In this document: piece after piece, positions 1 through 8,234 of the stretch | How positions within the stretch are numbered: the first letter of the stretch is position 1 | How the letters are laid out: each line of letters opens with the position of its first letter | Assembly (NCBI GenBank): GCA_963781265.1 | Contig: CAWAFH010000018.1 | Coordinates: forward strand, 620,001-684,000 | Length of the DNA: 64,000 bases | Source: WHSW01 sp963781265 | GTDB lineage: Bacteria; Actinomycetota; Thermoleophilia; Solirubrobacterales; 70-9 | Direction: 5' to 3' | Notes under the pieces: generated by a model | What the model was told of the DNA's origin: nothing | Seen by the model: the letters and a program-made list of their open reading frames with translations, nothing else | Databases searched by the model: none | Position numbers and translations under genes: made by a program

Positions 1-1532
1 ACGGTCGCGGACTCGAGCGCTTCGATCGCGTCGGCCAGCGAGGCCGGCTCGGCCCCCGGGAGCTCACCGACCCCGGCGAGCTCGTCGAGCAGCTCCGCGG
101 CGGCGACCCCGGCGCGCAACTCGAGCGCCGAGAACGGCGCCCGCTCGTCCGACTGCGGCGCGCTGCGGGCGCGAGGCGCCTCGCCGCGGTGCGCGCCCTC
201 GGCGAGCTCGCGGGCCGAGCGGGCGAGGGCCCGCAGGCGCCCGGCTGGGCCGGCGGCGTCGCGCAGGCGGGCAAGGTGACGCGGTGGCTTCTCCCAGCTC
301 GCGGTCGCCTCGCTCACCGTGGTCGCCTTGCCGCGGCGGATCCTGCGCTCGACCCAGTCGATCGCGTCCGGGTCGAGCGACGGATCCGTGCGCAGGTGGG
401 TCAGGAGGGCGCCGACCGCGCCCTCGTCCCCGGCCGCGCGGCAGAGTGCCACCAGCGAGGTCCCGACGCTGGTCTCGGTGAGCGGGGCCGAGGCCTCGAG
501 CGCAACCGGGACCCCGAGGGTGCCCAGCACCCCGGCGAGGACTGGCCCGGTCGAGTCCGGGCGGCGGAGGACGATCGCGATCTCGTCGGCCTCGTACCCG
601 GCGCCGAGCAGGCGCGCGATCTCGATCCCGATCGACTCGGCTTCGCCGCGCGCGCCCGCCGAGTCGAGCAGGACGAGCCCGTCGTCGGCGTCGACCGCGC
701 CTGCGCCGGGCTCGAACAGGTTGAGGTCGAGGTGGCGGAGCGTGGCGCTGTCGGTGTAGTCGGGGTCGAATGGCAGCGGCTCGGGGCGCTCGGCGCCGAG
801 CTCGTCGACCAGCCTCGTGAGCAGCCCGGCGCGGGCACCGAGAGCCCGCGTGTCGGCGTAGGTCACGGCGACGGTCACCGGCGCCGCTCGTGCCAGCGCG
901 GCCAACAGCTCCGTCTGATCTCGAGCGAGGTCGTCGAAGCCGTAGACGAACAGGGGCCGGTCGCCCCAGCCGTCGGGATCGCCGCGAAGCGCAGCGAGCA
1001 CGGCGGCGTTCAGCTCGCCGAGGTCGGATCGCCCGCTCTGGTCGCGAAGCTCGACGAAGGCCGCGTAGATCGCCGCGAGCTCGGCCTCGTAACCCGGGTC
1101 GTCGAGCGTCGCGACGGTCGCCCCGAACTCGGCCGGGCCGATCAGCGCCGCCTGCAACTCGGCGATCAGGCGGTCGGCCGCCGGCGCGAATCCGGGGCGA
1201 GCGGCCGAGCGCGAGAGGCGGCGCGGCGCGGCGCGGCGGATCGCGGCCCGGACGAGGGCCTGGCGCTGGGTCGGCGACAGCGGCGGGCCGAGCTCGACGG
1301 CGAGCGCTCGCGCCAGGTCGCGGGCGAGGCCGGCGAAGGTCATGATCGACCCGCCGACCGCGGCGCCGGGCCCGGCGCAGAGGTCGCGTTCGAAGGCGGC
1401 GACGTCGTCGCCAGTCGGGACGACGAGCACCGGCTGGCGCCCCAGCGCCGCCCGGAATCGGGCAAGGATCTCACCGGCGCGGCCCGAGTTGGGGGGCCCT
1501 TGGATCAGCTCGAACGGCATCGTCACGAGCAT
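1..1532 (-). CDS. AddB/RexB-like helicase-nuclease family protein (N-terminal part)
   Basis: This open frame runs off the left edge; about 510 N-terminal residues are visible. It starts at ATG 1532 (or the in-frame ATG at 1520). Near residue 12 is GPPNSGRAGEI, which has the position and context of the P-loop of AddB/PD-(D/E)XK exonuclease-helicases but lacks the canonical GKS/T. Further features fit SF1-like exonuclease subunits: a VLVVPTGDD strand, a long Arg/Ala-rich helical middle, LFVYGFDDLARDQTELL, and VLLDSAGARGEAESIGIEIARLL (motif III/IV-like). Family members process double-strand breaks for recombination. The C-terminal nuclease domain would lie outside the window. The family call is by pattern only. 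Confidence 0.6.
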   Translation of the reverse strand, partial: MLVTMPFELIQGPPNSGRAGEILARFRAALGRQPVLVVPTGDDVAAFERDLCAGPGAAVGGSIMTFAGLARDLARALAVELGPPLSPTQRQALVRAAIRRAAPRRLSRSAARPGFAPAADRLIAELQAALIGPAEFGATVATLDDPGYEAELAAIYAAFVELRDQSGRSDLGELNAAVLAALRGDPDGWGDRPLFVYGFDDLARDQTELLAALARAAPVTVAVTYADTRALGARAGLLTRLVDELGAERPEPLPFDPDYTDSATLRHLDLNLFEPGAGAVDADDGLVLLDSAGARGEAESIGIEIARLLGAGYEADEIAIVLRRPDSTGPVLAGVLGTLGVPVALEASAPLTETSVGTSLVALCRAAGDEGAVGALLTHLRTDPSLDPDAIDWVERRIRRGKATTVSEATASWEKPPRHLARLRDAAGPAGRLRALARSARELAEGAHRGEAPRARSAPQSDERAPFSALELRAGVAAAELLDELAGVGELPGAEPASLADAIEALESAT

Positions 1533-1631
1533 AGGTCGCGGCCCGGGTCTCAAAGCCGACACGAGAAGCCGCTATCTCGGTCTTTCCGCGGTCCGTTTTG
1601 CCGTCCTGAGGCCGACCTATCGTGCTCAGCG

Positions 1632-2087
1632 ATGTCCCTCTGCTTCATCGACCCGGCCGACTCGATTCGCGCGATCGCCGACTCGATCGGCCGCGAGGCT
1701 CGCCGCCAGCTGCTGGGCGAGGCCGTGCGCGCGTGGGTCGACGAGATTCCCGACGACGAGCTCGAGGCGCACTACGCGAAGGCGATCTCGGAGCTCGACG
1801 AGCACGACATCTCGATGCTCGCCGCGTGGCACGCGTCGATGGACGTCGGCACGCCGATCCCGAACCGCGACTATCTGATGGGTGCGTTTCCATCGCTCGG
1901 CCAGCATCGCCGCGAGGCGCTGAAGCTCGCCGCCGGCTTTCGCGGCGAGGAGGCGGTCGACCGGGGCGTGACCGAGGAGCGGGCGCTCGAGACCGTCCTC
2001 GAGTGGCTCTCGCCGCCGCGGCTGATGGAGTTGGCCGTCGAGGCGGTCGAGCTCTACATCTGGGACCGAGCCGGCTCCGACAACTGA
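1632..2087 (+). CDS. Conserved hypothetical protein (151 aa)
   Basis: I do not recognise the family. The ATG at 1632 begins MSLCFIDPADSIRAIAD; the protein is mostly helical and acidic, with an EIPDDELEAHYAKAIS segment and a C-terminal YIWDRAGSDN. It has no signal peptide or membrane segment. It is divergent from the AddB-like gene with 99 bp between the starts, which makes this start plausible. A longer open frame continues upstream on this strand, but it lies opposite the AddB-like coding sequence and is not credible. Confidence 0.55.
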   Translation: MSLCFIDPADSIRAIADSIGREARRQLLGEAVRAWVDEIPDDELEAHYAKAISELDEHDISMLAAWHASMDVGTPIPNRDYLMGAFPSLGQHRREALKLAAGFRGEEAVDRGVTEERALETVLEWLSPPRLMELAVEAVELYIWDRAGSDN

Positions 2088-2164
2088 CGGGCCCGCAGCT
2101 CGCCAGGCGGCGTCTTCGCCGGCTCATGTGCAGAGCACACTTCGCCGGCTGCATCCTTGCCTGA

Positions 2165-2188
2165 CGGGCTGCGGACCTCGTCAGCCCG
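2165..2188. terminator. Possible bidirectional terminator hairpin
   Basis: A perfect 7-bp inverted repeat (CGGGCTG / CAGCCCG, arms 2165-2171 and 2182-2188, 10-nt loop) lies between two convergent genes that end at 2087 and 2207. There is no T-tract, so this is only a candidate. Confidence 0.3.
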
Positions 2189-2206
2189 GTCGTCGTGCAA
2201 CTAGCG

Positions 2207-3088
2207 CTACCGCGCGCTCTCGACGGGGTCGCTCGCAGTAGCCTCGGCGGCCGCCTGGCGCTCGCCCTCGCGGACGACGTCGCGGAAACGCTCATCGCGC
2301 TCGACGCGAGCGTCGAGCAGCGGGTTGACGAGCCCGCGCAGCACCGACCATGCTCGCCACCAGCGGGGACGGATGATCCGTGGCACGCGCCGCTCGATCC
2401 CGTCGACGATCGCGTCGCCCGCGTCGCCGGGCTGCAGCCGCCTGGTGACGAACTTCGGGAACAGGTCCGCGACCTCTTGGGCGGCGGGGTCGTCGAACGC
2501 GTCGCGGACCATCTGCGTGTCGATGAAGCCGAAGTAGGCGACGCTCGCGCTGGCGCCGTGGATGCTGAGCTCGGCCCGCAGCGCCCGGCCGAGCTGCTCG
2601 ACGCCGGCCTTCGAGACCGCGTAGGGGGTGGCGAGGACGCCGTTGATGAACGCGTACACGGAGGCGACCACGACGACGTGGCCGCGGCGCTCGATCACCT
2701 GCGGCAGCGCCGGTCGCACCGTGCGCCACACCCCGAGCAGATCGATCTCGACCGTGCGCTCGAAGGCGTCGTTGTCGACCACGCTCATCGGGCGCGTCGG
2801 CGGCGCGACGCCGGCGTTCGCGACCGCGATATCGAGCCCGCCGAAGCGCTCGACGACCTCGTCGACGGCGGCGTCCATCGCGGCGGCGTCGGTGACGTCC
2901 GCTGCGATCGCGTGGGTGCGGTCGCCGATCGCTGCGGCCGCCGCCTCGGTGCGGGCGAGGTCGAGGTCGAGCAGCGCCACGGACGCGCCGCGGGCGTGCA
3001 GCCGGCGCGCGGTCTCGAGGCCGATTCCCTGGGCGGCGCCGGTGACCAGCGCGACGCGGCCTGGGAGCGGGAGGGAGGGGTTGGCCAT
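2207..3088 (-). CDS. Short-chain dehydrogenase/reductase (SDR)
   Basis: A classical SDR of 293 aa. The ATG at 3088 places the cofactor loop TGAAQGIG near residue 16. ANAGV and the catalytic set (Ser in VASVYAF, Tyr and Lys in YAVSK) are present. The N-terminal ALLDLDLART segment has Asp at the end of the second strand, which favours NAD(H). The C-terminal extension of about 40 residues (IIRPRWWRAWSVLRGL onward) resembles membrane-associated SDRs acting on lipophilic substrates. Substrate unknown. It is divergent from the amidotransferase gene that starts at 3141. Confidence 0.85.
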   Translation of the reverse strand: MANPSLPLPGRVALVTGAAQGIGLETARRLHARGASVALLDLDLARTEAAAAAIGDRTHAIAADVTDAAAMDAAVDEVVERFGGLDIAVANAGVAPPTRPMSVVDNDAFERTVEIDLLGVWRTVRPALPQVIERRGHVVVVASVYAFINGVLATPYAVSKAGVEQLGRALRAELSIHGASASVAYFGFIDTQMVRDAFDDPAAQEVADLFPKFVTRRLQPGDAGDAIVDGIERRVPRIIRPRWWRAWSVLRGLVNPLLDARVERDERFRDVVREGERQAAAEATASDPVESAR

Positions 3089-3140
3089 TCGCGTCGATCC
3101 TAAGCGTTCGAGCCGGGCGCGCGACTGGCAGACTGCCCCG

Positions 3141-3857
3141 ATGCGCACGCTCGCGATCTCCCACCAGCGCGACGCGGGGCCGGGGGTGTTCTCCGAGGCC
3201 GTCGCCGCCGCCGGGCACGAGCTCGACGTCTGGCACGTCGCCGAGAGCGCGACGCCGCCCGCCGACCCCCTTGGCTACGGGGCCGTGATGACCTTCGGCG
3301 GGTCGATGCATCCCGACCAGGTCGGCGAGCACCCGTGGCTCGGGCCCGAGGTCGGCCTGCTCGGCCGCGTGCTCGCGCGCCGGATCCCGGTGCTGGCCGT
3401 CTGCCTCGGCTCGCAGCTGCTCGCCCGCGCCGCCGGCGGCGAGGTCGCGAGGGCGAGCGAGCCCGAGATCGGCTGGCACGCGGTCGAGCTGACCGAGGCG
3501 GGCGCCGCGGATCCGGTGCTCGGCCCGCTCGCCCCGGGGTTCGAGGCCTTCCAATGGCACAGCTACGAGTGCCACCTGCCCGCCGGGGCGGTGCTCCTCG
3601 CGGTCAGCCCGGTCTGCGGACAGGCCTTCCGCGTCGGCGAGCGTGCCTGGGGGATTCAGTTTCACGCCGAGGTGAGCGCCGCCGACGCCGCACACTGGAT
3701 CGATGACTACGAGGCGGATCCCGACGCGGTCCGGGTCGGGGTCGACCCGGTCGCGCTCGGCGCGCAGACGAGCGAGCGGATCGGCGCCTGGAACGAGCTC
3801 GGCCGCGGGATCTGCGAGCGCTTTCTGGCCCGGGCCGAGGCCGTCGCCGCTCGCTGA
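3141..3857 (+). CDS. Class I glutamine amidotransferase-like protein
   Basis: A stand-alone GATase1 domain of 238 aa. The nucleophile elbow AVCLGSQ (Cys88) and the His175/Glu177 dyad in GIQFHAEVS form a full catalytic triad. The GWHAVEL and QWHSYEC segments match the GMP-synthase-like amidotransferase subgroup. The partner synthase or substrate is not evident. About 25 residues after the triad form a C-terminal helical tail. Start ATG 3141. Confidence 0.85.
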   Translation: MRTLAISHQRDAGPGVFSEAVAAAGHELDVWHVAESATPPADPLGYGAVMTFGGSMHPDQVGEHPWLGPEVGLLGRVLARRIPVLAVCLGSQLLARAAGGEVARASEPEIGWHAVELTEAGAADPVLGPLAPGFEAFQWHSYECHLPAGAVLLAVSPVCGQAFRVGERAWGIQFHAEVSAADAAHWIDDYEADPDAVRVGVDPVALGAQTSERIGAWNELGRGICERFLARAEAVAAR

Positions 3858-4023
3858 GCTCGCGTGAGCATCGGCGGTCGCCCGGTTTTCTTATCGGAAT
3901 CTCGTCTTCGCCCGTTACAACCGGCTCGAACGAGAAGAACGAGCAGATCTATCGGAGGCGAAGCAACCGCAAGACGCTGAGCAAGCGCGTCCACGTGCCG
4001 GGCTGAGGCCCGGCGGCGCGGCG
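3858..4023. other. Intergenic, lower-GC stretch with possible tiny basic ORF
   Basis: This is less GC-rich than its surroundings. One plus-strand frame ends at 4006 and reads GSNEKNEQIYRRRSNRKT then LSKRVHVPG before TGA. It looks peptide-like and strongly basic, but it has no ATG, GTG or TTG between 3858 and its stop. I do not call it a gene. Confidence 0.25.
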
Positions 4024-4779
4024 CTACTCGCCGGTCTCGGGCGTCAGGTACGCGCCCGAGAGGCCACCGTCGACCATGAAGGTCGACGCGGTGATGTAGG
4101 AGGACTCGTCGGAGGCGAGGAAGAGCGCGGCCTTCGCGATCTCATCGGACTCGGCGAAGCGGCCCATCGGCAGGTGCACGAGGCGCCGGGCCGCCTTCGC
4201 CGGGTCGCTCGCGAACAGCTCCTGGAGCAGCGGGGTGTTCACCGGTCCAGGGCAGAGCGCGTTGACGCGGACGCCGCGGCGCGCGAACTCGACCCCCATC
4301 TCCCGCGACATCGCCAGCACCGCGCCCTTCGACGCGGTGTAGGAGATCTGCGACACCGCGGCGCCCATCACGGCGACGAAGGAGGCCGTGTTGATGACCG
4401 AGCCCCCGCCCGCGTCCAGGAGGTGGGGGATTCCGTACTTGCAGCACAGAAAGACGGAGCGGACGTTGACCTCCTGGACCCGCTGCCAGGCCTCGAGCGG
4501 CTCGTCGACGACGGTCGTGTCCTCGTAGGGGTTGATCCCGGCGTTGTTGAAGAGCACGTCGACGTGGCCGAGCTCGTCCACGACCCGGTCGTAGAGCGCT
4601 TGGACCTGTGCCTCGTCGGTGACGTCGGCCTCGATCGTCAGCTCGCCGACCTCGCTCGGGTTGAGGTCGACCGCGACCACCCGCGCTCCCTCGTCCGTGA
4701 ACAGGCGGGCCGACTCGGCGCCGATCCCGCTCGCCGTGCCGGTGATCACGCAGACCTTGCCCTCGAGCCTCCCCGCCAT
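4024..4779 (-). CDS. SDR family oxidoreductase
   Basis: A classical SDR of 251 aa with the FabG-like layout: TGTASGIG cofactor loop (residues ~14-21), VAVDLNPS (Asp favours NAD), NNAGI, catalytic Tyr/Lys in YTASK, and PGPVNTPL. Its start codon overlaps the aldehyde dehydrogenase stop by one base, so it is the last gene of the transcript permease, glutamine-synthetase-like ligase, PuuD-like hydrolase, aldehyde dehydrogenase, SDR. In that context it probably oxidises or reduces a hydroxyl/keto intermediate of amine catabolism, but the substrate cannot be read from sequence. Confidence 0.85.
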   Translation of the reverse strand: MAGRLEGKVCVITGTASGIGAESARLFTDEGARVVAVDLNPSEVGELTIEADVTDEAQVQALYDRVVDELGHVDVLFNNAGINPYEDTTVVDEPLEAWQRVQEVNVRSVFLCCKYGIPHLLDAGGGSVINTASFVAVMGAAVSQISYTASKGAVLAMSREMGVEFARRGVRVNALCPGPVNTPLLQELFASDPAKAARRLVHLPMGRFAESDEIAKAALFLASDESSYITASTFMVDGGLSGAYLTPETGE

Positions 4780-6140
4780 CAGCCACCCTCCGTCGCGTAG
4801 TAGACGTTCTTGACCTCGGTGTAGTGGTCGAGCGCATCGGGGCCGAGCTCGCGCCCGACCCCCGACTGCTTGAACCCTCCGAACGGGGTCGTCACCCGGA
4901 CCGAGCTGTTCGAGTTGATCGACAGCACCCCGGTCTCGATCGCCCGCGCCATCCGCAGGGCGCGGGCCCCGTCGCCGGTCCAGACCGACCCCGAGAGGCC
5001 GTAGATCGTCTCGTTGGCGAGCCGAACGGCCTCGGCCTCGCCCTCGAACGGGATCACGCACGCGACCGGGCCGAAGATCTCCTCGGTCGCCGCACGGTCC
5101 GCGTTGGAGACCGGGGCGAGCACGGTCGGCGCGAACCAGAATCCAGGCCCGTCGGGCGCCGAGCCGCGGATCGCGACCGGGGAGTCGGCGTCGACGTACG
5201 AGCCGACGGTCGCGCGCTGGTCCGCCGAGATCAGCGGCCCCATCTCGGTGCGCTCGTCGAGCGGGTCGCCGACGACGATCGAGGTCACCGCGCGCTCGAG
5301 CGCGGCCATGAACTCGTCCATCGCCGCGCGCTCGACCAGGATCCGCGAGCGCGCGCAGCAGTCCTGGCCGGCGTTGCCGAACACGGCCGTCGGGGCCGCC
5401 TTCGCGGCGGCGTCGAGGTCGGCGTCGGCGAAGATCACGTTCGCGGACTTGCCGCCGAGCTCGAGCGTCACGCGCTTGATCGTCTCGGCGGCGCTCGCGG
5501 CGATCCGGCGGCCCACCTCGGTCGACCCCGTGAACGCGATCTTCGCGACGTCCGGGTGCTCGACGAGGCGCTGGCCGGCGACGGACCCGGGGCCGGCGAC
5601 GACGTTGAGGACCCCCTCGGGCAGTCCCGCCTCGAGCGCGATCCGCTCGAGCTCGAGCGAGGTCAGCGGGGTCAGCTCCGCGGGCTTGAGGACCACGGTG
5701 TTGCCGGCGGCGAGCGCCGGCGCGACCTTCCACGAGGCGATCACGAGCGGGAAGTTCCAGGGCGTGATCAGGCCGACCACGCCGAGCGGCTCGCGGAAGG
5801 TCATGTCGACCCCGCCCGCGACCGGGATCGTCTTGCCCAGCAGGCGCTCCGGCGCTCCGGCGTAGTAGCGGAAGCACTCGGCGACCATCCCGATCTCGCC
5901 CCGGGCGTCACCGATCGGCTTGCCCGCGTTGCGGGCCTCGAGCACGGACAGCTCCTCGTGGCGTTCGGAGATCGCGTCCGACAGGCGCAACATCAGCAGC
6001 GCCCGGTCGCCGGGCGCGACCGCGCGCCAGGCGGGGAAGGCGGCCTTCGCCGCGGCGATCGCCGCGTCGGCCTCCTCGGCCCCGGCGCGCGGGACCTCGG
6101 CCATCACCTGGGCCGTCGCGGGCTCGACGACCTCGATCAC
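4779..6140 (-). CDS. NAD(P)-dependent aldehyde dehydrogenase
   Basis: A 453-aa ALDH superfamily enzyme. All key motifs are present: ITPWNFP, FTGSTEVG, general base Glu227 in LELGGKS, catalytic Cys261 in GQDCCARSR, EIFGPV and PFGGFKQSG. It is slightly shorter at the N terminus than typical 480-500 aa members. Its ATG overlaps the end of the PuuD-like hydrolase gene by four bases, and its stop overlaps the SDR start by one. Beside a gamma-glutamyl-amine ligase and hydrolase, it most plausibly oxidises a gamma-glutamyl-aminoaldehyde or free aminoaldehyde (a PuuC-like role). Enzyme class firm, substrate inferred. Confidence 0.88.
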   Translation of the reverse strand: MIEVVEPATAQVMAEVPRAGAEEADAAIAAAKAAFPAWRAVAPGDRALLMLRLSDAISERHEELSVLEARNAGKPIGDARGEIGMVAECFRYYAGAPERLLGKTIPVAGGVDMTFREPLGVVGLITPWNFPLVIASWKVAPALAAGNTVVLKPAELTPLTSLELERIALEAGLPEGVLNVVAGPGSVAGQRLVEHPDVAKIAFTGSTEVGRRIAASAAETIKRVTLELGGKSANVIFADADLDAAAKAAPTAVFGNAGQDCCARSRILVERAAMDEFMAALERAVTSIVVGDPLDERTEMGPLISADQRATVGSYVDADSPVAIRGSAPDGPGFWFAPTVLAPVSNADRAATEEIFGPVACVIPFEGEAEAVRLANETIYGLSGSVWTGDGARALRMARAIETGVLSINSNSSVRVTTPFGGFKQSGVGRELGPDALDHYTEVKNVYYATEGG

Positions 6141-6874
6141 GCCCGCACCTGCTCGCGAGCGGCGAGCGGCGAGCGGCGAGCCCCCTCGACCAACGCCTGA
6201 AGCACCGGACTACGCCTCTCTTCCTCCGTGTGCCAGAGGATCCCGAGCGCCCACGGGCTGTCCGGCGCCTCGATCGCCTCGATCGTCTCGCCCGGTTCGG
6301 CCCAGCCGCTGGCGACGAGCCCGTCGCCAAGGCGACCGACGCCCTGGTGGTGATGCGAGCGGATCGCGACCCGCTCGGAGCCGACCGCGCGGGCGGCGAG
6401 CGAACCGGGATCGAGGCGGACGCCGTGGTCGCTGAACGTGCCGGGGGTGTGGAGGTGGAGCTCGGCGTCGGCCAGGTGCTGGTCGAGCGTCCCGCCGCGG
6501 GCGACGTTGAGCAGCTGCATGCCGCGGCAGATCCCGAGGATCGGGAGGCCGCGTTCGAGCGCCGCGCGCGTCAGCGCGAGCTCGAACCGGTCGCGCTCCG
6601 GCCACGCTCCCTTGGTCCTCGGGTCGGGCTCGGCGCCGTAGCCGGCGGGGTCGATGTCCGAGCCCCCGGCTAGCACGAGCCCGTCGAGCAGGTCGAGCAC
6701 CTGGCCGGGCGACTCGGCGCTCGCGTCGTCGGCCGGCAGGAGGAGCGGGAGCCCGCCGGCCTCGGAGATGCCGCGGGAGTAGGTGCGCTGGGAGAGGTTG
6801 ACCTCGACGTCCTGCCAGACGGTCCAGGCGGCGCGCTCGATCATCGAGCAGATCCCGATGACGGGACGCGCCAC
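6137..6874 (-). CDS. Gamma-glutamyl-gamma-aminobutyrate hydrolase-like (PuuD family)
   Basis: A class I amidotransferase-fold hydrolase of 245 aa (peptidase C26). The triad is visible: Cys116 in GICRGMQLL, His215/Glu217 in ILWHTEEE, plus the family-typical RSHHHQGVGRL loop. The GTG start at 6874 follows the ligase stop by two bases, so translational coupling is likely. PuuD enzymes release glutamate from gamma-glutamylated GABA-type products. Near the C terminus the coding sequence contains three tandem copies of a 7-bp repeat (6157-6180), which sets the SPLAAREQVRA tail. Confidence 0.85.
   Translation of the reverse strand: MARPVIGICSMIERAAWTVWQDVEVNLSQRTYSRGISEAGGLPLLLPADDASAESPGQVLDLLDGLVLAGGSDIDPAGYGAEPDPRTKGAWPERDRFELALTRAALERGLPILGICRGMQLLNVARGGTLDQHLADAELHLHTPGTFSDHGVRLDPGSLAARAVGSERVAIRSHHHQGVGRLGDGLVASGWAEPGETIEAIEAPDSPWALGILWHTEEERRSPVLQALVEGARRSPLAAREQVRA
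6157..6180. repeat. Heptamer tandem repeat (GAGCGGC)x3 plus GAG
   Basis: Three perfect copies of GAGCGGC lie inside the end of the PuuD-like gene. The same heptamer occurs four times at 44833-44860 in the sufS start region and twice (reverse complement) at 46196-46209. A 7-bp unit is not a multiple of three, so copy-number change would shift the frame. Confidence 0.75.
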
Positions 6875-6876
6875 GC

Positions 6877-8209
6877 TCAGAGCCTCTCGAAGCCCCGGAA
6901 GCGCTCCCAGTCCGTGACCGTGCTCTCCAGCGCCTCGAGCTCGACCCGGGCGCGGTTGAGGTAGTGGTCGATCACCTCCTGGCCGAAGGCCTCCCGCGCC
7001 ACCGCGCTGTCGGCGAACAGGTCGCGCGCCGCGTACATGTTGGAGGGCACGTGGGGCTTGTCGGAGGTGTAGGCGTTGCCGTCCAGGGGCGGCTCGAGGC
7101 TGAGCTCGGAGTCGATCCCGTGCAGGCCCGCGGCGATCATCGCCGAGAGCGCCAGGTAGGGGTTGACGTCGGCCCCCGGGAGCCGGTTTTCGAGCCGCAA
7201 AGCCTCCCCATGGCCGACGACGCGGATCGAGCAGGTCCGGTTGTCGTTGCCCCAGGCGACCGCGGTGGGGGCGAAGGAGCCGGCGGCGAAGCGCTTGTAG
7301 GAGTTGACGTGCGGGGCGTAGAGCAGCGTCAGCTCGCGCATGCAGGCGAGCTGGCCGGCGATGAAGCGGTCGAACAGCTGGCGGTCGGCGGCGAAGGCAT
7401 TGGCGCCGCCGTCGGCCGCCGCGATCGAGAGGTGAATGTGGCACGAGCTGCCCTCGCGCTCGTTGAACTTCGCCATGAAGGTGATCGACATCGCCTCCTG
7501 GGCGGCGATCTCCTTGGCGCCGTTCTTGTAGACCACATGCTCGTCGGCGGCGGCCAGCGCCTCGCCGTAGCGGAAGTTGATCTCGTGCTGGCCGAGGTTG
7601 CACTCGCCCTTCGAGTTCTCGACCGTCATCCCGGCGGCCGCCATCTCGTTGCGGATCCGGCGGATCAGCGGTTCGACCCGCGCCGAGCCGAGCAGCGAGT
7701 AATCGATGTTGTAGAGGTTGGCCGGCTCGAGGTCGCGATACGCCTTCTGCCAGGCGTCCTCGTAGGTGTTCTTGAAGACGATGAACTCGAGCTCGGTGCC
7801 GGCGTTGGCGACCAGGCCGCGCTCGGCGAGCCGGCGCGAGCTGGCGGCGCAGGATCTGCCGGGGCGAGGCGACCACCTCGGTGCCGTCGCCCCACTTGAG
7901 GTCGGCGAGCAGCATCACCGTGCCCTCGTGCCAGGGGACGGGGCGCAGCGTGTCGAGGTCGGGGACCATCTCGAAGTCCCCGTAGCCGTGCTCCCAGGAG
8001 GCCATCGCGTAGCCGCCGACCGTCTCCATGTCGACGTCGACGGCGAGCAGGTAGTTGCAGCCCTCGGCGCCGTGCTCGAGGACCTCGTCGAGGAAGTGGC
8101 TCGCCGTCAGCCGCTTGCCCTGGAGACGCCCCTCCATGTCGGCGATCGCGAGCAGCACGGTGTCGACCGTGCCGTCCGCGACCGCCTGCTTGAGCTCGTC
8201 GAGGGTCAC
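6877..8209 (-). CDS. Glutamine synthetase family gamma-glutamyl-amine ligase (frameshifted as read)
   Basis: This is about 443 aa after correcting one base. GTG 8209 begins MTLDELKQAV; the C-terminal half is in another frame. A single extra base near 7831-7836 breaks it; removing it restores RRQLARLAERGLVANAGTEL. GS motifs are intact: NSKGECNLGQHEINFRYGE, a conserved CHIHLS segment and RLENRLPGADVNPYLALSA. Length and motifs fit PuuA/GlnA3/GlnA4-type ligases, which use ATP to gamma-glutamylate polyamines or ethanolamine, and not the larger ammonia-assimilating GlnA. The neighbouring PuuD-like hydrolase and ALDH agree. The indel may be a sequence error or a real lesion. Confidence 0.85.
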
Positions 8210-8234
8210 GCCCTCAGGCTAGCCCGCGCCGCGC

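Noticed and set aside
189..1631. Long plus-strand open frame covering 189-2087 upstream of the small gene
   Set aside because: It lies opposite the AddB-like coding sequence and reads as Arg/Ala/Gly-rich low complexity; only the part from ATG 1632 looks like a protein.
3860..4006. Basic C-terminal-like peptide ending RVHVPG
   Set aside because: No ATG, GTG or TTG in frame between 3858 and the stop, and no ribosome binding site.
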